This document shows, piece by piece, positions 16,624 to 24,774 of a DNA stretch of 38,176 bases. The position numbers and the translations under genes were made by a program. The notes beneath the pieces were generated by a model, which saw only the letters and a list, made by a program, of their open reading frames with translations, did not search any database and had not been told where the DNA came from. The stretch is from Caldifarciminota bacterium UBA1063 (GTDB lineage Bacteria; Hydrothermota; Hydrothermia; UBA1063). Positions within the stretch are counted from its first letter, which is position 1. Every line of letters starts with the position of its first letter. The stretch spans positions 1-38,176 of the forward strand of contig DCDE01000015.1 of the NCBI GenBank assembly GCA_002316275.1, written 5' to 3'.

Positions 16624-18579
16624 TTATATTTCTTTAATTTCAGTGTACTTGCCAACCCACCTCAAAGGGCTAAAAGGCTTCCCCCCATCATCATAGAATT
16701 GCTTAAAAAACTCAACATACTGAAGACGAAGGGGATGCACAATAGACCCCAATATATTAATTAAAATGCTAAAAAGATGTCCGCCAATAAAAACCAATGG
16801 AGCGAGAATGAATTTTAGCACGGGAATTTGCCATACCAACATTGTTAGAATATTAATCGCCATTGCAATACCAGAGGAAGTCAACCCAAGCGCCATCAAA
16901 CGCACGTAAGATAAAAGGTCTCCAAGAAACCCTACTCCATTGTAAACATTATAGGCACCTTTGCCTATTCTTATGAAAAAATTCCTGCTCCTGTGTGAAC
17001 TGAATAAAACCATCAACAAGATAAATAAAATGATACTATAAGTGGTAAGGGTGTCGAGGAATGGCGAGTTTACTTTACTGGAAAGAATACCCTTATAAAC
17101 GAGACTCAAAATTATAACTATCCATGCAATAGGTTGTGATATTGCACCAATGGCATCTCCCTCTTTTATCTTTTTGTATGCATTAACTCCTTGACCTACA
17201 AGGACTTGAACAAAGCCGAGGCCAATCGAGAGGCCAAAGAAAACCATCACATCTACCATTGGATCGAAGAGCATCATTTTTTTTCTGATGGAATTTAAAA
17301 AAGTTAAATTCGCTCTCTCAAAAAAGTCACCAAACCAACCACCCGTAATCGAACCGAATATAACTGAAACAATACCGCCACCAATCAGAATCCACAAGAG
17401 TCCAGCTGAAATTTTCAGCTTCTTCATTATAAAAAAAGACAATAGTGCAAGAACAATACCATAAGCCGCATCACCAAAACATACCCCAAAAAACAGGAGA
17501 AAGAAGGGAGTTATAAGGACCGATGGATCAGGATCTGCGCCTGACGGAAGCCCGTACATTCTGACCAGGCCCTCAAACGGCTTAATTGCTTTACTGTTTT
17601 CAAGAAGGACGGGAACCTGTTCACCCTTATCGGGCTCAATAATCTCAAAGAACGCACTTGTATACTCTGCAAATACTTTTTCAAGTACAGGTAAATCCCT
17701 CTTCTTCACATAGCCAGTGTAAATGGCAACCTGAGACGTTTTCAAGCCCTTGTTGTCAGTAATCTCCCTGTTAAAAATACACTCATAATAATCGTGAAGT
17801 ATAAGAAGCTTCTGGTAGTTTGAAGAAACACTTCTTATGACTTCGCCCAATCCCTCTTTTTCTTTCTCCAATCTTTCCAGTTTCTGTTCTATTTCTTCAA
17901 ATATTATCGCTGGTTTTCCAGAATACCCGTGAAACTCAATCTGTTCAAACTCCTTCTCTTGCAGAAAGATCCTGGCTTGTTCTTCATCGCTTTTGTGATA
18001 AACAGCAACAATGTACGCACGTTTACCGTTGTCATAACTCATCTCATAGCACACTGGACTATCATCGAAAGAGGCGAGATTTTTTGAGGGAATTGACCCC
18101 GCTAAAATTACTATATCATCACTGCTCTTTAGATTTCTAACATCGTAATCGAGATTAACCCATGGTTCAACAAACTCTTTTTGAGCCTTGAGGTTTGATT
18201 CCTCTTGTTGCAATTGATTCAATTCCTGCTCAAGGGTCTCCACCTGTACGAGAAGTGCACCCGGCTCTAAACAGTTGGCAGTATTAAAAAAATCCTCCCT
18301 CTCAACGGCCTGCTTTTGCTCATAAAGGCTTTCTACAAAGGATTTCTTTTTTGCAAAAGGCTCCAGAAATTTGATAGCGTTGTTAATTCTATTGATAACC
18401 TCTTCAAAGTGCGATTCTGCCTCAACTTCTCGAGGGTGTAAAACGTTAAATTCGTCTTTTAGATCTTGTTTAACCTCTGCAAAATGTAGAAGTCCTTCGT
18501 CTTGCAACTTTGAAAGTAGCTTTTCTCTCTCAGAATAATGAACGTATATAGCAATTTTTTCAAGAGGTACTCTTGCCAT
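16624..18579 (-). CDS. atpI: V/A-type ATP synthase membrane subunit I (stator a-subunit)
   Basis: Stator membrane subunit forming the ion path against the c-ring; 651 residues. The first 330 or so residues are cytosolic and coiled-coil rich (EEINRINNAIKFLEPF-like helices, LEQELNQLQQEESNLKAQKE). The second half has about seven to eight membrane spans, starting at TPFFLLFFGVCFGDAAYGI. The essential arginines of the family lie in SYVRLMALGL (about residue 560) and HPLRLQYVEFF (about 618). The start codon follows the stop of subunit G after one base. No strong Shine-Dalgarno is visible, so translation is probably coupled to G. Confidence 0.93.
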   Translation of the reverse strand: MARVPLEKIAIYVHYSEREKLLSKLQDEGLLHFAEVKQDLKDEFNVLHPREVEAESHFEEVINRINNAIKFLEPFAKKKSFVESLYEQKQAVEREDFFNTANCLEPGALLVQVETLEQELNQLQQEESNLKAQKEFVEPWVNLDYDVRNLKSSDDIVILAGSIPSKNLASFDDSPVCYEMSYDNGKRAYIVAVYHKSDEEQARIFLQEKEFEQIEFHGYSGKPAIIFEEIEQKLERLEKEKEGLGEVIRSVSSNYQKLLILHDYYECIFNREITDNKGLKTSQVAIYTGYVKKRDLPVLEKVFAEYTSAFFEIIEPDKGEQVPVLLENSKAIKPFEGLVRMYGLPSGADPDPSVLITPFFLLFFGVCFGDAAYGIVLALLSFFIMKKLKISAGLLWILIGGGIVSVIFGSITGGWFGDFFERANLTFLNSIRKKMMLFDPMVDVMVFFGLSIGLGFVQVLVGQGVNAYKKIKEGDAIGAISQPIAWIVIILSLVYKGILSSKVNSPFLDTLTTYSIILFILLMVLFSSHRSRNFFIRIGKGAYNVYNGVGFLGDLLSYVRLMALGLTSSGIAMAINILTMLVWQIPVLKFILAPLVFIGGHLFSILINILGSIVHPLRLQYVEFFKQFYDDGGKPFSPLRWVGKYTEIKEI

Positions 18580-18580
18580 A

Positions 18581-18886
18581 TCAATAAAGTTTACTGAGTA
18601 AAAAATCTATTGCTACTTTTTCCTGCTTCTGAGCCTTATTTTTAATTTCATCGACTCTTTTCGAAAATTCCTTTTCCAATTCCTTAATCTTTTCCTGGGC
18701 AATTTTTTGCGCTTCAGAATCTACCTGGGATAACAACTTTTTCCGTTTCTCTTGTGCCTCCTCAATAACTTTAAGGGCATCTTTCTGAGCCTCACGAATC
18801 AAGTTAGAGGCTTCCTCCTGCGCTTTTATCAAATCCTCTTCAGACTTTTTCTCATGCTCCTTAACTTTTTTTATGAGTTCTTCCAC
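18581..18886 (-). CDS. V/A-type ATP synthase subunit G/H (peripheral stalk)
   Basis: Small, almost wholly coiled-coil protein of 101 residues (VEELIKKVKEHEKKSEEDL, then repeated KAQEEASNLIREAQKDA heptads), matching the G/H peripheral-stalk subunit that dimerises with E in Thermus-type V/A-ATPases. Its place as first gene directly before subunit I agrees with the Thermus gene order G-I-L-E-C-F-A-B-D. I chose GTG at 18886 because an AGGAGG at 18893-18898 lies six bases upstream; the frame reaches back to 18907 but the Shine-Dalgarno would then be inside the gene. Coiled-coil composition gives little family-specific sequence, so context carries much of the call. Confidence 0.8.
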   Translation of the reverse strand: MEELIKKVKEHEKKSEEDLIKAQEEASNLIREAQKDALKVIEEAQEKRKKLLSQVDSEAQKIAQEKIKELEKEFSKRVDEIKNKAQKQEKVAIDFLLSKLY

Positions 18887-18910
18887 GTATATCCTCCTAC
18901 ATACCATGTA

Positions 18911-18939
18911 ATTTTAACACTACCTTAAAGTATTTGCAA
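18911..18939 (-). promoter_or_regulatory. Promoter of the V/A-ATPase operon
   Basis: On the minus strand TTGCAA (18939-18934), 17 bases, then TAAAAT (18916-18911). The expected start is near 18904, leaving a leader of about 18 bases with a strong AGGAGG before the GTG of the first gene. It is divergent from, and 53 bases away from, the glycosidase promoter. Confidence 0.5.
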
Positions 18940-18992
18940 AAATTAGATCTAAACTTACAAAACTTGAATAACCCTTAACTCCCAAAGCCAAA

Positions 18993-19021
18993 TTGACATT
19001 TTATCTATTAAATCCCATAAT
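18993..19021 (+). promoter_or_regulatory. Strong sigma-70-type promoter of the glycosidase operon, leaderless
   Basis: Perfect -35 TTGACA (18993-18998), 17-base spacer, and CATAAT (19016-19021; five of six). Six bases separate the -10 from the ATG at 19028, so transcription should start on the A of the start codon. There is no Shine-Dalgarno; the preceding bases are a run of A. Confidence 0.65.
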
Positions 19022-19027
19022 TAAAAA

Positions 19028-22000
19028 ATGTTTTATAATTTATTACTTGCAATGCTCTTTGGTGGTACGGCGAAAATTGCCTTCCTACACCATGGTAATC
19101 AGCATTTCTCAGATAATGGGAATTACGCCCTCCGCGAAGGTGATTACGGCTACAGCGGGAATTCATACCACAGGACCCTGGACACCCACGAATACTACGA
19201 TTGTCCTGTTGACATCCACATCTCCGGCATCTTACTGCAATCTTACACCTTCTTACAGAATGACAGAGGGCTCATTGATAGATTGAAAAACAGCGATTTT
19301 GTATATACCGTCGGGGGAACCTATGCAGAACATATAATGCCATATGTCGATAGTTCCATAAACAGGTTTTCACTCTGGTACGCAAAAACGCTTTACTCTT
19401 ACAACCTAAATGGAGTTGGATGGCCCGATTACCCTGATGTAATATGGATTCCAGAGCGGGTCTTCAAATCCGAACTTCTTATGCCTTACTCGCTCATTAA
19501 AGTACTAAACCAAGAGTATGGCAAGTATGATTCCCAAGGTAGATACCTTGCACCCTGCATCGTTCTCGATGATAATGTTCACAATTGGTACCACCATACG
19601 TATCCCGATGGCACAACGTGCAACAATTCGAGAAAAGTACACATAATGTATGACAATTATGGCAATTATGTTTACGTAGTTTTCATCCAGAGGGTTGCGC
19701 GGGACCAGATGGTCTGGAACGACATATCAAACCCTTCAAATCCTCTTCATCAACTGCTCTCCAATCTTTCAAATGACCCAGACCAGGAGCAGATTGTAAT
19801 ATACGGTGACGATTGGGAAAAAGCCGCTGGAGTTGCTGGGTGGGATTTTGGGCAGCCCGGCGTTCCCCCAACAAGCTATGACTGGAATATAAGATTTATC
19901 AAAAACCAAAACTGGATTCAACCAGTCCACATTTCCGAAGTTGTAAAGTGGTGGGGGGTTGAAAAAATGTACGACGATAACCCGAATAATAATCCCCCTT
20001 CGATTACCATAAACTATGCAACATATCAGGAACTTCACGACTGGACTGGAGGCACCTACGATAATTGGTATCAAGACTTCAAGGGTACGCAAGGGTGGGG
20101 TTGTTCAGGTGCACCAGACCTTAACTTTAACGGGATTAATGGGGATTACGAGGACTTATGGTTGTTTGCTGTTAATCAACTCGTGTCTTCCCAAGATAAC
20201 GAGATAGCCAAGCTCGGCTGGGCGGCTCTCTCGTCCCTGCTCTATGAAACGGCTTGGCATACGGGTCCCGGCGGAGAGCTGGTTTATTGGGGTAAAAACC
20301 TATGGAACCACACTCGCTATGCAGGGCTTTTTGCCTTCGGAGCTCACTGGTACGAAACCCTTAGATTCCAAAACCAGGCTTTAGTTGATAGCTCTGACCT
20401 CGATTGTGACGGGGTGAGAGAATATATCTTGTATAACGATAAATTATGCTTCATCTTCGAAAGAAGGGGAGGGAGGGCTCTCGCCGTTTTTACTTCAGAC
20501 GGTAAATGCGTTGCGGGAAACCTGTTCAGTAACTGGAGTGGCGAAGGAGATTACAATGATGGTGGGCATCCTGGAATATTTTCCGATGCACAAGGGGAAA
20601 ATTCCATGTACAGAACCCAGACAGCTTACTCTGGAGACACCGCAATACTCATCTTACAGGAAGAGTACAACTGGCAAGGCAGCCCGGAGTCTGACCTCCG
20701 AAAAATATTCCATCTTACACCTGGAAAAAATTTCATAAAAGTTACCTACAATTCGACTTACACCAACTGGACTAAGGCGGGTGTTACCCCATCCCTTTAC
20801 AATCAACTTCTTCGGGGATATGGAATGCAGCCAATCTATAATATAAGCCCAAACGGCTGGACTTATGGAGGATATGAAGCTATTTATGATTCTACAAAAG
20901 CAGCTTTTGTGTATCCATCGGGACAGGGACTTTATTTTAACTATTTGGGGAAAATGTCATCGGGAGCTGAGCTCATCGAGTTAGGAGGTAAAAGCGGAAA
21001 CTATGAATTTTATTTTTACGCAGGGAAGGACGAACCCTATGTGGACATCCCCGGCCCCGGTGACCTCGAGGGACCTCGCATCTGGAATACTTCTTTCTCC
21101 CCTAATTTCAATATCTTAAGTGAAGATAGCGTCTTGGTCTTATGTAATGTGATAGACCCGTCGGGAATCTATGGAGTATGGGTACGCTACACGAACAATA
21201 ATTGGCAATCTCATATCAACTTACAAATGTTTCCGGATGACGGAAATCTGAGGGATTACAACAGAAATGGTCAGCCTGATACAACTTTATACGGAGCATA
21301 CATACCGCCTTACTCTGAAGGTACCAGAATCTACTTTGCAATAAGAGCCCAAGATAATTCCCCACTTCATAACGAGAGCTGGGACAATAACAATGGCGGT
21401 AATTACTCCTACACTGTTGGCTTCCAGGATTTCGTTATGGATGGCGCACTGGACCGGGTGGCGATGTGTCTTTCGGAAAACCCGGAGATGCACCTTTATG
21501 GATATTTTGATAGAAACACTAAGAGACTTTACCTGGCTACAGAGGCAGCGGGCAATGCATCACTAGGGCAGTCAGGTATATTCTTTAACGACCATTTTAT
21601 TTTCGTATCTTTTGAGCCCTTAACAATGGTAAACGCCCCGTGGGCAAAGTCGGGCCAGGTAGCCAAATTCCACATTTTTCTTGCCGATGAAGACAACAAC
21701 AACTTTTCAGGATGGTTTGACTCAACCGGAGTGCTGATAAGCGATACTAGCCACTTTTGCAGTGCTTCTTCGGACGATGATCTCGGCTTCTTGGAAGGTG
21801 TCATTGACCTTTCGGTTTTTGAAAACTTTTACTTTTTAGACACTATTTTTGTTGCTGTAGGTACATATGCTTCACAGGATGGTGGCACATTACAGTGGCA
21901 GGTTCCAAGACCTATAGTCCAGAATGGAGATGTAGATCCAGAAGAATATTACCGATTTTTGTTAGATTCGACTGGAATTAACGATTCCACATTTTCACCG

Positions 22001-22255
22001 ACTGTTGTTTTAAACACCATCATCAATGGAAGTATTCTTACAATATCTATTATTAAATCCAGCGTAAACACTTCGAATATCGTCGTAAATATCTATAATA
22101 TCATGGGGCAAGCAGTAAAGTCGATGAAGGTAGATCCAACAGAAACCCAAGTGGAGCTAATGCTTAATTTAAATAACCTTACAAGTGGTGTATACTTCTT
22201 AGAGTGCAAAATTGGTGGAGATTCATTTAGAAAAAAATTTATACTTGTGAAATGA
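19028..22255 (+). CDS. Secreted GH57-type glycoside hydrolase with T9SS C-terminal sorting domain
   Basis: Large exported enzyme (1075 residues), probably acting on alpha-glucans. A short hydrophobic N-terminus (MFYNLLLAMLFGGTA) fits a signal peptide. GH57-like motifs follow in order: HHGNQ (21-25), GGTYAEHI (96-103), WIPERVF (140-146) with the likely nucleophile E143, YGDDWEKAAG (259-268) with the likely acid/base aspartate at 261 or 262, and LYETAWHTG near 410. Middle regions look like beta-sandwich accessory domains (around 690-780 and 800-960). The last 85 residues (NIYNIMGQAVKS..., LTSGVYFLECKIGG..., KKFILVK) form a type-A T9SS sorting domain, so the enzyme is probably released or anchored at the cell surface. 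No T9SS gene lies in the window. Motif 1 (HGNQ rather than HQP) is unusual, so the substrate is uncertain. Its stop overlaps the next start (ATGA). Confidence 0.8.
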   Translation: MFYNLLLAMLFGGTAKIAFLHHGNQHFSDNGNYALREGDYGYSGNSYHRTLDTHEYYDCPVDIHISGILLQSYTFLQNDRGLIDRLKNSDFVYTVGGTYAEHIMPYVDSSINRFSLWYAKTLYSYNLNGVGWPDYPDVIWIPERVFKSELLMPYSLIKVLNQEYGKYDSQGRYLAPCIVLDDNVHNWYHHTYPDGTTCNNSRKVHIMYDNYGNYVYVVFIQRVARDQMVWNDISNPSNPLHQLLSNLSNDPDQEQIVIYGDDWEKAAGVAGWDFGQPGVPPTSYDWNIRFIKNQNWIQPVHISEVVKWWGVEKMYDDNPNNNPPSITINYATYQELHDWTGGTYDNWYQDFKGTQGWGCSGAPDLNFNGINGDYEDLWLFAVNQLVSSQDNEIAKLGWAALSSLLYETAWHTGPGGELVYWGKNLWNHTRYAGLFAFGAHWYETLRFQNQALVDSSDLDCDGVREYILYNDKLCFIFERRGGRALAVFTSDGKCVAGNLFSNWSGEGDYNDGGHPGIFSDAQGENSMYRTQTAYSGDTAILILQEEYNWQGSPESDLRKIFHLTPGKNFIKVTYNSTYTNWTKAGVTPSLYNQLLRGYGMQPIYNISPNGWTYGGYEAIYDSTKAAFVYPSGQGLYFNYLGKMSSGAELIELGGKSGNYEFYFYAGKDEPYVDIPGPGDLEGPRIWNTSFSPNFNILSEDSVLVLCNVIDPSGIYGVWVRYTNNNWQSHINLQMFPDDGNLRDYNRNGQPDTTLYGAYIPPYSEGTRIYFAIRAQDNSPLHNESWDNNNGGNYSYTVGFQDFVMDGALDRVAMCLSENPEMHLYGYFDRNTKRLYLATEAAGNASLGQSGIFFNDHFIFVSFEPLTMVNAPWAKSGQVAKFHIFLADEDNNNFSGWFDSTGVLISDTSHFCSASSDDDLGFLEGVIDLSVFENFYFLDTIFVAVGTYASQDGGTLQWQVPRPIVQNGDVDPEEYYRFLLDSTGINDSTFSPTVVLNTIINGSILTISIIKSSVNTSNIVVNIYNIMGQAVKSMKVDPTETQVELMLNLNNLTSGVYFLECKIGGDSFRKKFILVK

Positions 22256-22848
22256 AGAAAAACATACCAAATATCATTAGTATAGGTAGGGTCGTCTTAA
22301 GTTTTATTACACTTTTCCTCCTGGATCAGGCAGAGTTTATTACAACGCTTATCGCTTGTATTTTTATAGTCTTAATTATTTTTACGGACTTCCTTGATGG
22401 CTTTCTTGCAAGAAAGTTTGGTGTCGAATCCTCGATCGGCGCAGTCCTCGATATCATGGGTGATAGAATTGTAGAATTTATATTCTGGATTTTTTACGCC
22501 TCAAAAGGGTTGCTCTCCTTCTGGTTCCCAGTTATCGTTATTTCAAGAGATGTTATCGTAGACACCGTGAGACAATCTGCTTTTAGTCAGGGCATAAAAC
22601 CTTACGAGATACACAATAACAAAATATCCAAATTTATAGTAACATCAGGGTATTTCAGAACCGGTTATGCACTGTCTAAAGCTGCTGCTTTTACCCTCCT
22701 CGGCATTGACCTCCTGACGATCCACGGTGAGCTAAATTTCAACATCCATGGCACCGCACTTGCATTCTCTTGGATTGCTTTAATAATTTGCATCGTTCGG
22801 GGCTTACCAGTAGTGGTTGAAGCGTGGCCTTACCTTAAAAATAAATGA
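22252..22848 (+). CDS. CDP-alcohol phosphatidyltransferase family protein (PgsA-like)
   Basis: Integral membrane enzyme transferring a phosphatidyl group from CDP-diacylglycerol to an alcohol. The full family signature D-x2-DG-x2-AR-x8-G-x3-D-x3-D is present: D46, D49, G50, A53, R54, G63, D67, D71. About six hydrophobic spans fill the 198 residues. Size and the following phosphatase suggest phosphatidylglycerophosphate synthase (PgsA), but the acceptor alcohol cannot be read from the sequence. The ATG overlaps the glycosidase stop and its own stop overlaps the next start, so the three genes are translationally coupled. No independent Shine-Dalgarno. Confidence 0.85.
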   Translation: MKKNIPNIISIGRVVLSFITLFLLDQAEFITTLIACIFIVLIIFTDFLDGFLARKFGVESSIGAVLDIMGDRIVEFIFWIFYASKGLLSFWFPVIVISRDVIVDTVRQSAFSQGIKPYEIHNNKISKFIVTSGYFRTGYALSKAAAFTLLGIDLLTIHGELNFNIHGTALAFSWIALIICIVRGLPVVVEAWPYLKNK

Positions 22849-23474
22849 AGCGAGCCTGTTTCTTTGACCTTGACGGAACGTTAATTCCAAATCCTTCATC
22901 AGAAAGTAGATTGCTCAAAGCTCTTATCAAAAAATTGTTTATCTATCCTTCTGGGCTAGTCATATGGTTTCTCGAATCACTTTTTAAGTATCGGAACTTC
23001 AAAAATTCAAAGGCATACTACCAAGGTATGAAGCTCCAATCATTACAGAAATTTATAGAAAAAGAGCTAAACAACTTTGAAGATGCCCTTTCTAAACAAG
23101 CCCTTGAACATATAGAACAGAAGAGAAAGGAAGGCTACTTCATTTATCTTATTACAGGTGCACCAGACTTTATCGTTGATGCCATCAAGACAAAAATCAA
23201 TTTTGAAAAAGTATATACATCTGAACTTGAAGTTCTAAAGGGGAAACTCACTGGTAAACTCCTTTCTATCATACCCTATGGAGCAAATAAATATAAATTG
23301 GTTCAGATGATAGCAGCCGAGGACAACATAGATTTATCTCAATCTATTGCCTATGGAGATTCTTATAAAGACCTCCAGTTTTTAAAGAGCACCGGCCTAT
23401 TCTTTGCAGTAAATCCTGAAAGCAAGTTAAAAAAACTCGTAAAACCCGAGAAGACTATTATTTGGGATAAATGA
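22845..23474 (+). CDS. HAD-IB family phosphatase, possibly phosphatidylglycerophosphate phosphatase (PgpC-like)
   Basis: Haloacid-dehalogenase-superfamily phosphatase of 209 residues. Motif I FFDLDGTL has nucleophile D8 and acid/base D10; motif II is LITGAP; motif III is within KGKLTGKLL or the following lysines; motif IV is YGDSYKD. An extra helical cap between motifs I and II is typical of HAD-IB (SerB-like) enzymes. Size and architecture resemble PgpC of E. coli, which removes the phosphate from phosphatidylglycerophosphate. That fits its four-base overlap with a CDP-alcohol phosphatidyltransferase. A phosphoserine-phosphatase-like role is the alternative. Last gene of the operon; no clear terminator follows. 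Confidence 0.75.
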   Translation: MKRACFFDLDGTLIPNPSSESRLLKALIKKLFIYPSGLVIWFLESLFKYRNFKNSKAYYQGMKLQSLQKFIEKELNNFEDALSKQALEHIEQKRKEGYFIYLITGAPDFIVDAIKTKINFEKVYTSELEVLKGKLTGKLLSIIPYGANKYKLVQMIAAEDNIDLSQSIAYGDSYKDLQFLKSTGLFFAVNPESKLKKLVKPEKTIIWDK

Positions 23475-23550
23475 ACTTCGGGAAACCTTCAAAACAAGTT
23501 AGTACTAAGGTAATAAAAAGCCATTAATACACACGAAATGAGTTCAAGCC

Positions 23551-24774
23551 TCAGGTTTTTAATCTTTTCTTCTGAGCCGATGGAAGAAGAATATTATTGA
23601 GGATCAATCGGTAACCAGGTGAATTCTTGTACTTGGCTACGTCGGTAGGTGGGTCCCCCACAAAATGTTGAAAGTCTTCGGGGTCGTGACCGCCAAGAAA
23701 ACTAAAAAAACCTTTTCCCAGTTCTCCATATATATATTTTACGTATTCAGTTCCAGGAACATCGGCAAGAACCACTACATTACTTTTTAATTTATCTCTT
23801 CTAAACCCTGTATCCTGACCAAGAAACTCTGTGATTACCCTCGTATGATTCTGTGTCAGGATTGATGGAACCATATCTATCTTTGGAGAAAACTCACGTA
23901 AAGTAAAGTACGCATCCTCTCCCCATTGAGCAACTACCTGGGTCATATCCGCGTCAGAATGTTCATAAATATAGTATTGGGGAAACAGCCTGAAGTCTCT
24001 GAATGCAAAGGTATTCGAATAGTCAAGCTTATTATTACACATGGGGTCGTAGGGAGTCCCATCGAAGGGAACATCAGCAATATCAACACCTTCGGAGGCT
24101 AAAGCAATGTCAAGAGTGATGGGTGCCGAACACATAGCAAAGAGATACTTTCCATTAGAAATATATTCATAAAACCTTCTCGCAACAGCTCTCTCAAGCT
24201 CTATCACACTCGAAAAACCATGTTGCGTAGCAATTGATTCTTTAAACTTTACTTGCTTTTTGTACCAATCGGTATTCCCATAATTTGCAAAAAACTTACC
24301 AAATTGGCCCGTAAAATCTTCGTGATGCAAGTGTATCCAGTCAAGCTCTAATAGCCCTGTGCCCAAAACTTCATCATCATAAATCTGCCGATATGGAATC
24401 TGAGCGTAGTTAAGGACCATTATTACTGGGTCATCCCAAGGTTCGTAATATGGAGGAGCATAAACTCCAATCCTTGGAGCATTTTCAAGGATAACATAGT
24501 CAAAATTGTTTTTAGAAAACTGCTCCTTGAGAGAAACAACCTCTTCTTCAGGCATCAAGTTATAGGATACACCAGTTATATTTAAAAGTTCTCTCACAAT
24601 CTTAGAATCTTCAATTAGGAAAGAGCCACCACGATAGTTTAGGAGCCATTCAGCCTTTATACCAGCCCTCAAAGAGTTGTACACGACTCCGTATGCCCGC
24701 AGGTGGTCAAATTGAGTCTTATCCATAGGGATAAAAATATACAGAGATACCAAAAATTCAAATAGAATTTTCAT
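23551..24774 (-). CDS. Envelope protein of the family usually labelled 'asparagine synthetase B' in Bacteroidota; true function unknown
   Basis: 407 residues. The N-terminus MKILFEFLVSLYIFIP looks like a short signal peptide or anchor, followed by MDKTQFDHLRAYG and LNYRGGSF. From memory, this pattern and the C-terminal block GGHDPEDFQHFVGDPPTD with SPGYRLILNNILLPSA are hallmarks of a Bacteroidota family annotated asparagine synthetase B. The label looks wrong: there is no N-terminal catalytic cysteine and no SGGLDS ATP-pyrophosphatase loop. FAMCSAP (about 215-220) resembles the nucleophile elbow of class-I glutamine-amidotransferase-like or ThuA-like folds, and the GGHDP ending fits that too. 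I chose ATG at 24774 because the longer frame to 24819 lies within the serine dehydratase gene and would bury the signal peptide. Overlaps the end of that gene by 17 bases, so co-transcribed. Confidence 0.6.
   Translation of the reverse strand: MKILFEFLVSLYIFIPMDKTQFDHLRAYGVVYNSLRAGIKAEWLLNYRGGSFLIEDSKIVRELLNITGVSYNLMPEEEVVSLKEQFSKNNFDYVILENAPRIGVYAPPYYEPWDDPVIMVLNYAQIPYRQIYDDEVLGTGLLELDWIHLHHEDFTGQFGKFFANYGNTDWYKKQVKFKESIATQHGFSSVIELERAVARRFYEYISNGKYLFAMCSAPITLDIALASEGVDIADVPFDGTPYDPMCNNKLDYSNTFAFRDFRLFPQYYIYEHSDADMTQVVAQWGEDAYFTLREFSPKIDMVPSILTQNHTRVITEFLGQDTGFRRDKLKSNVVVLADVPGTEYVKYIYGELGKGFFSFLGGHDPEDFQHFVGDPPTDVAKYKNSPGYRLILNNILLPSAQKKRLKT

Noticed and set aside
23475..23550. Convergent gap after the HAD phosphatase checked for a terminator
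   Set aside because: No stem with a T-run was found on either strand.
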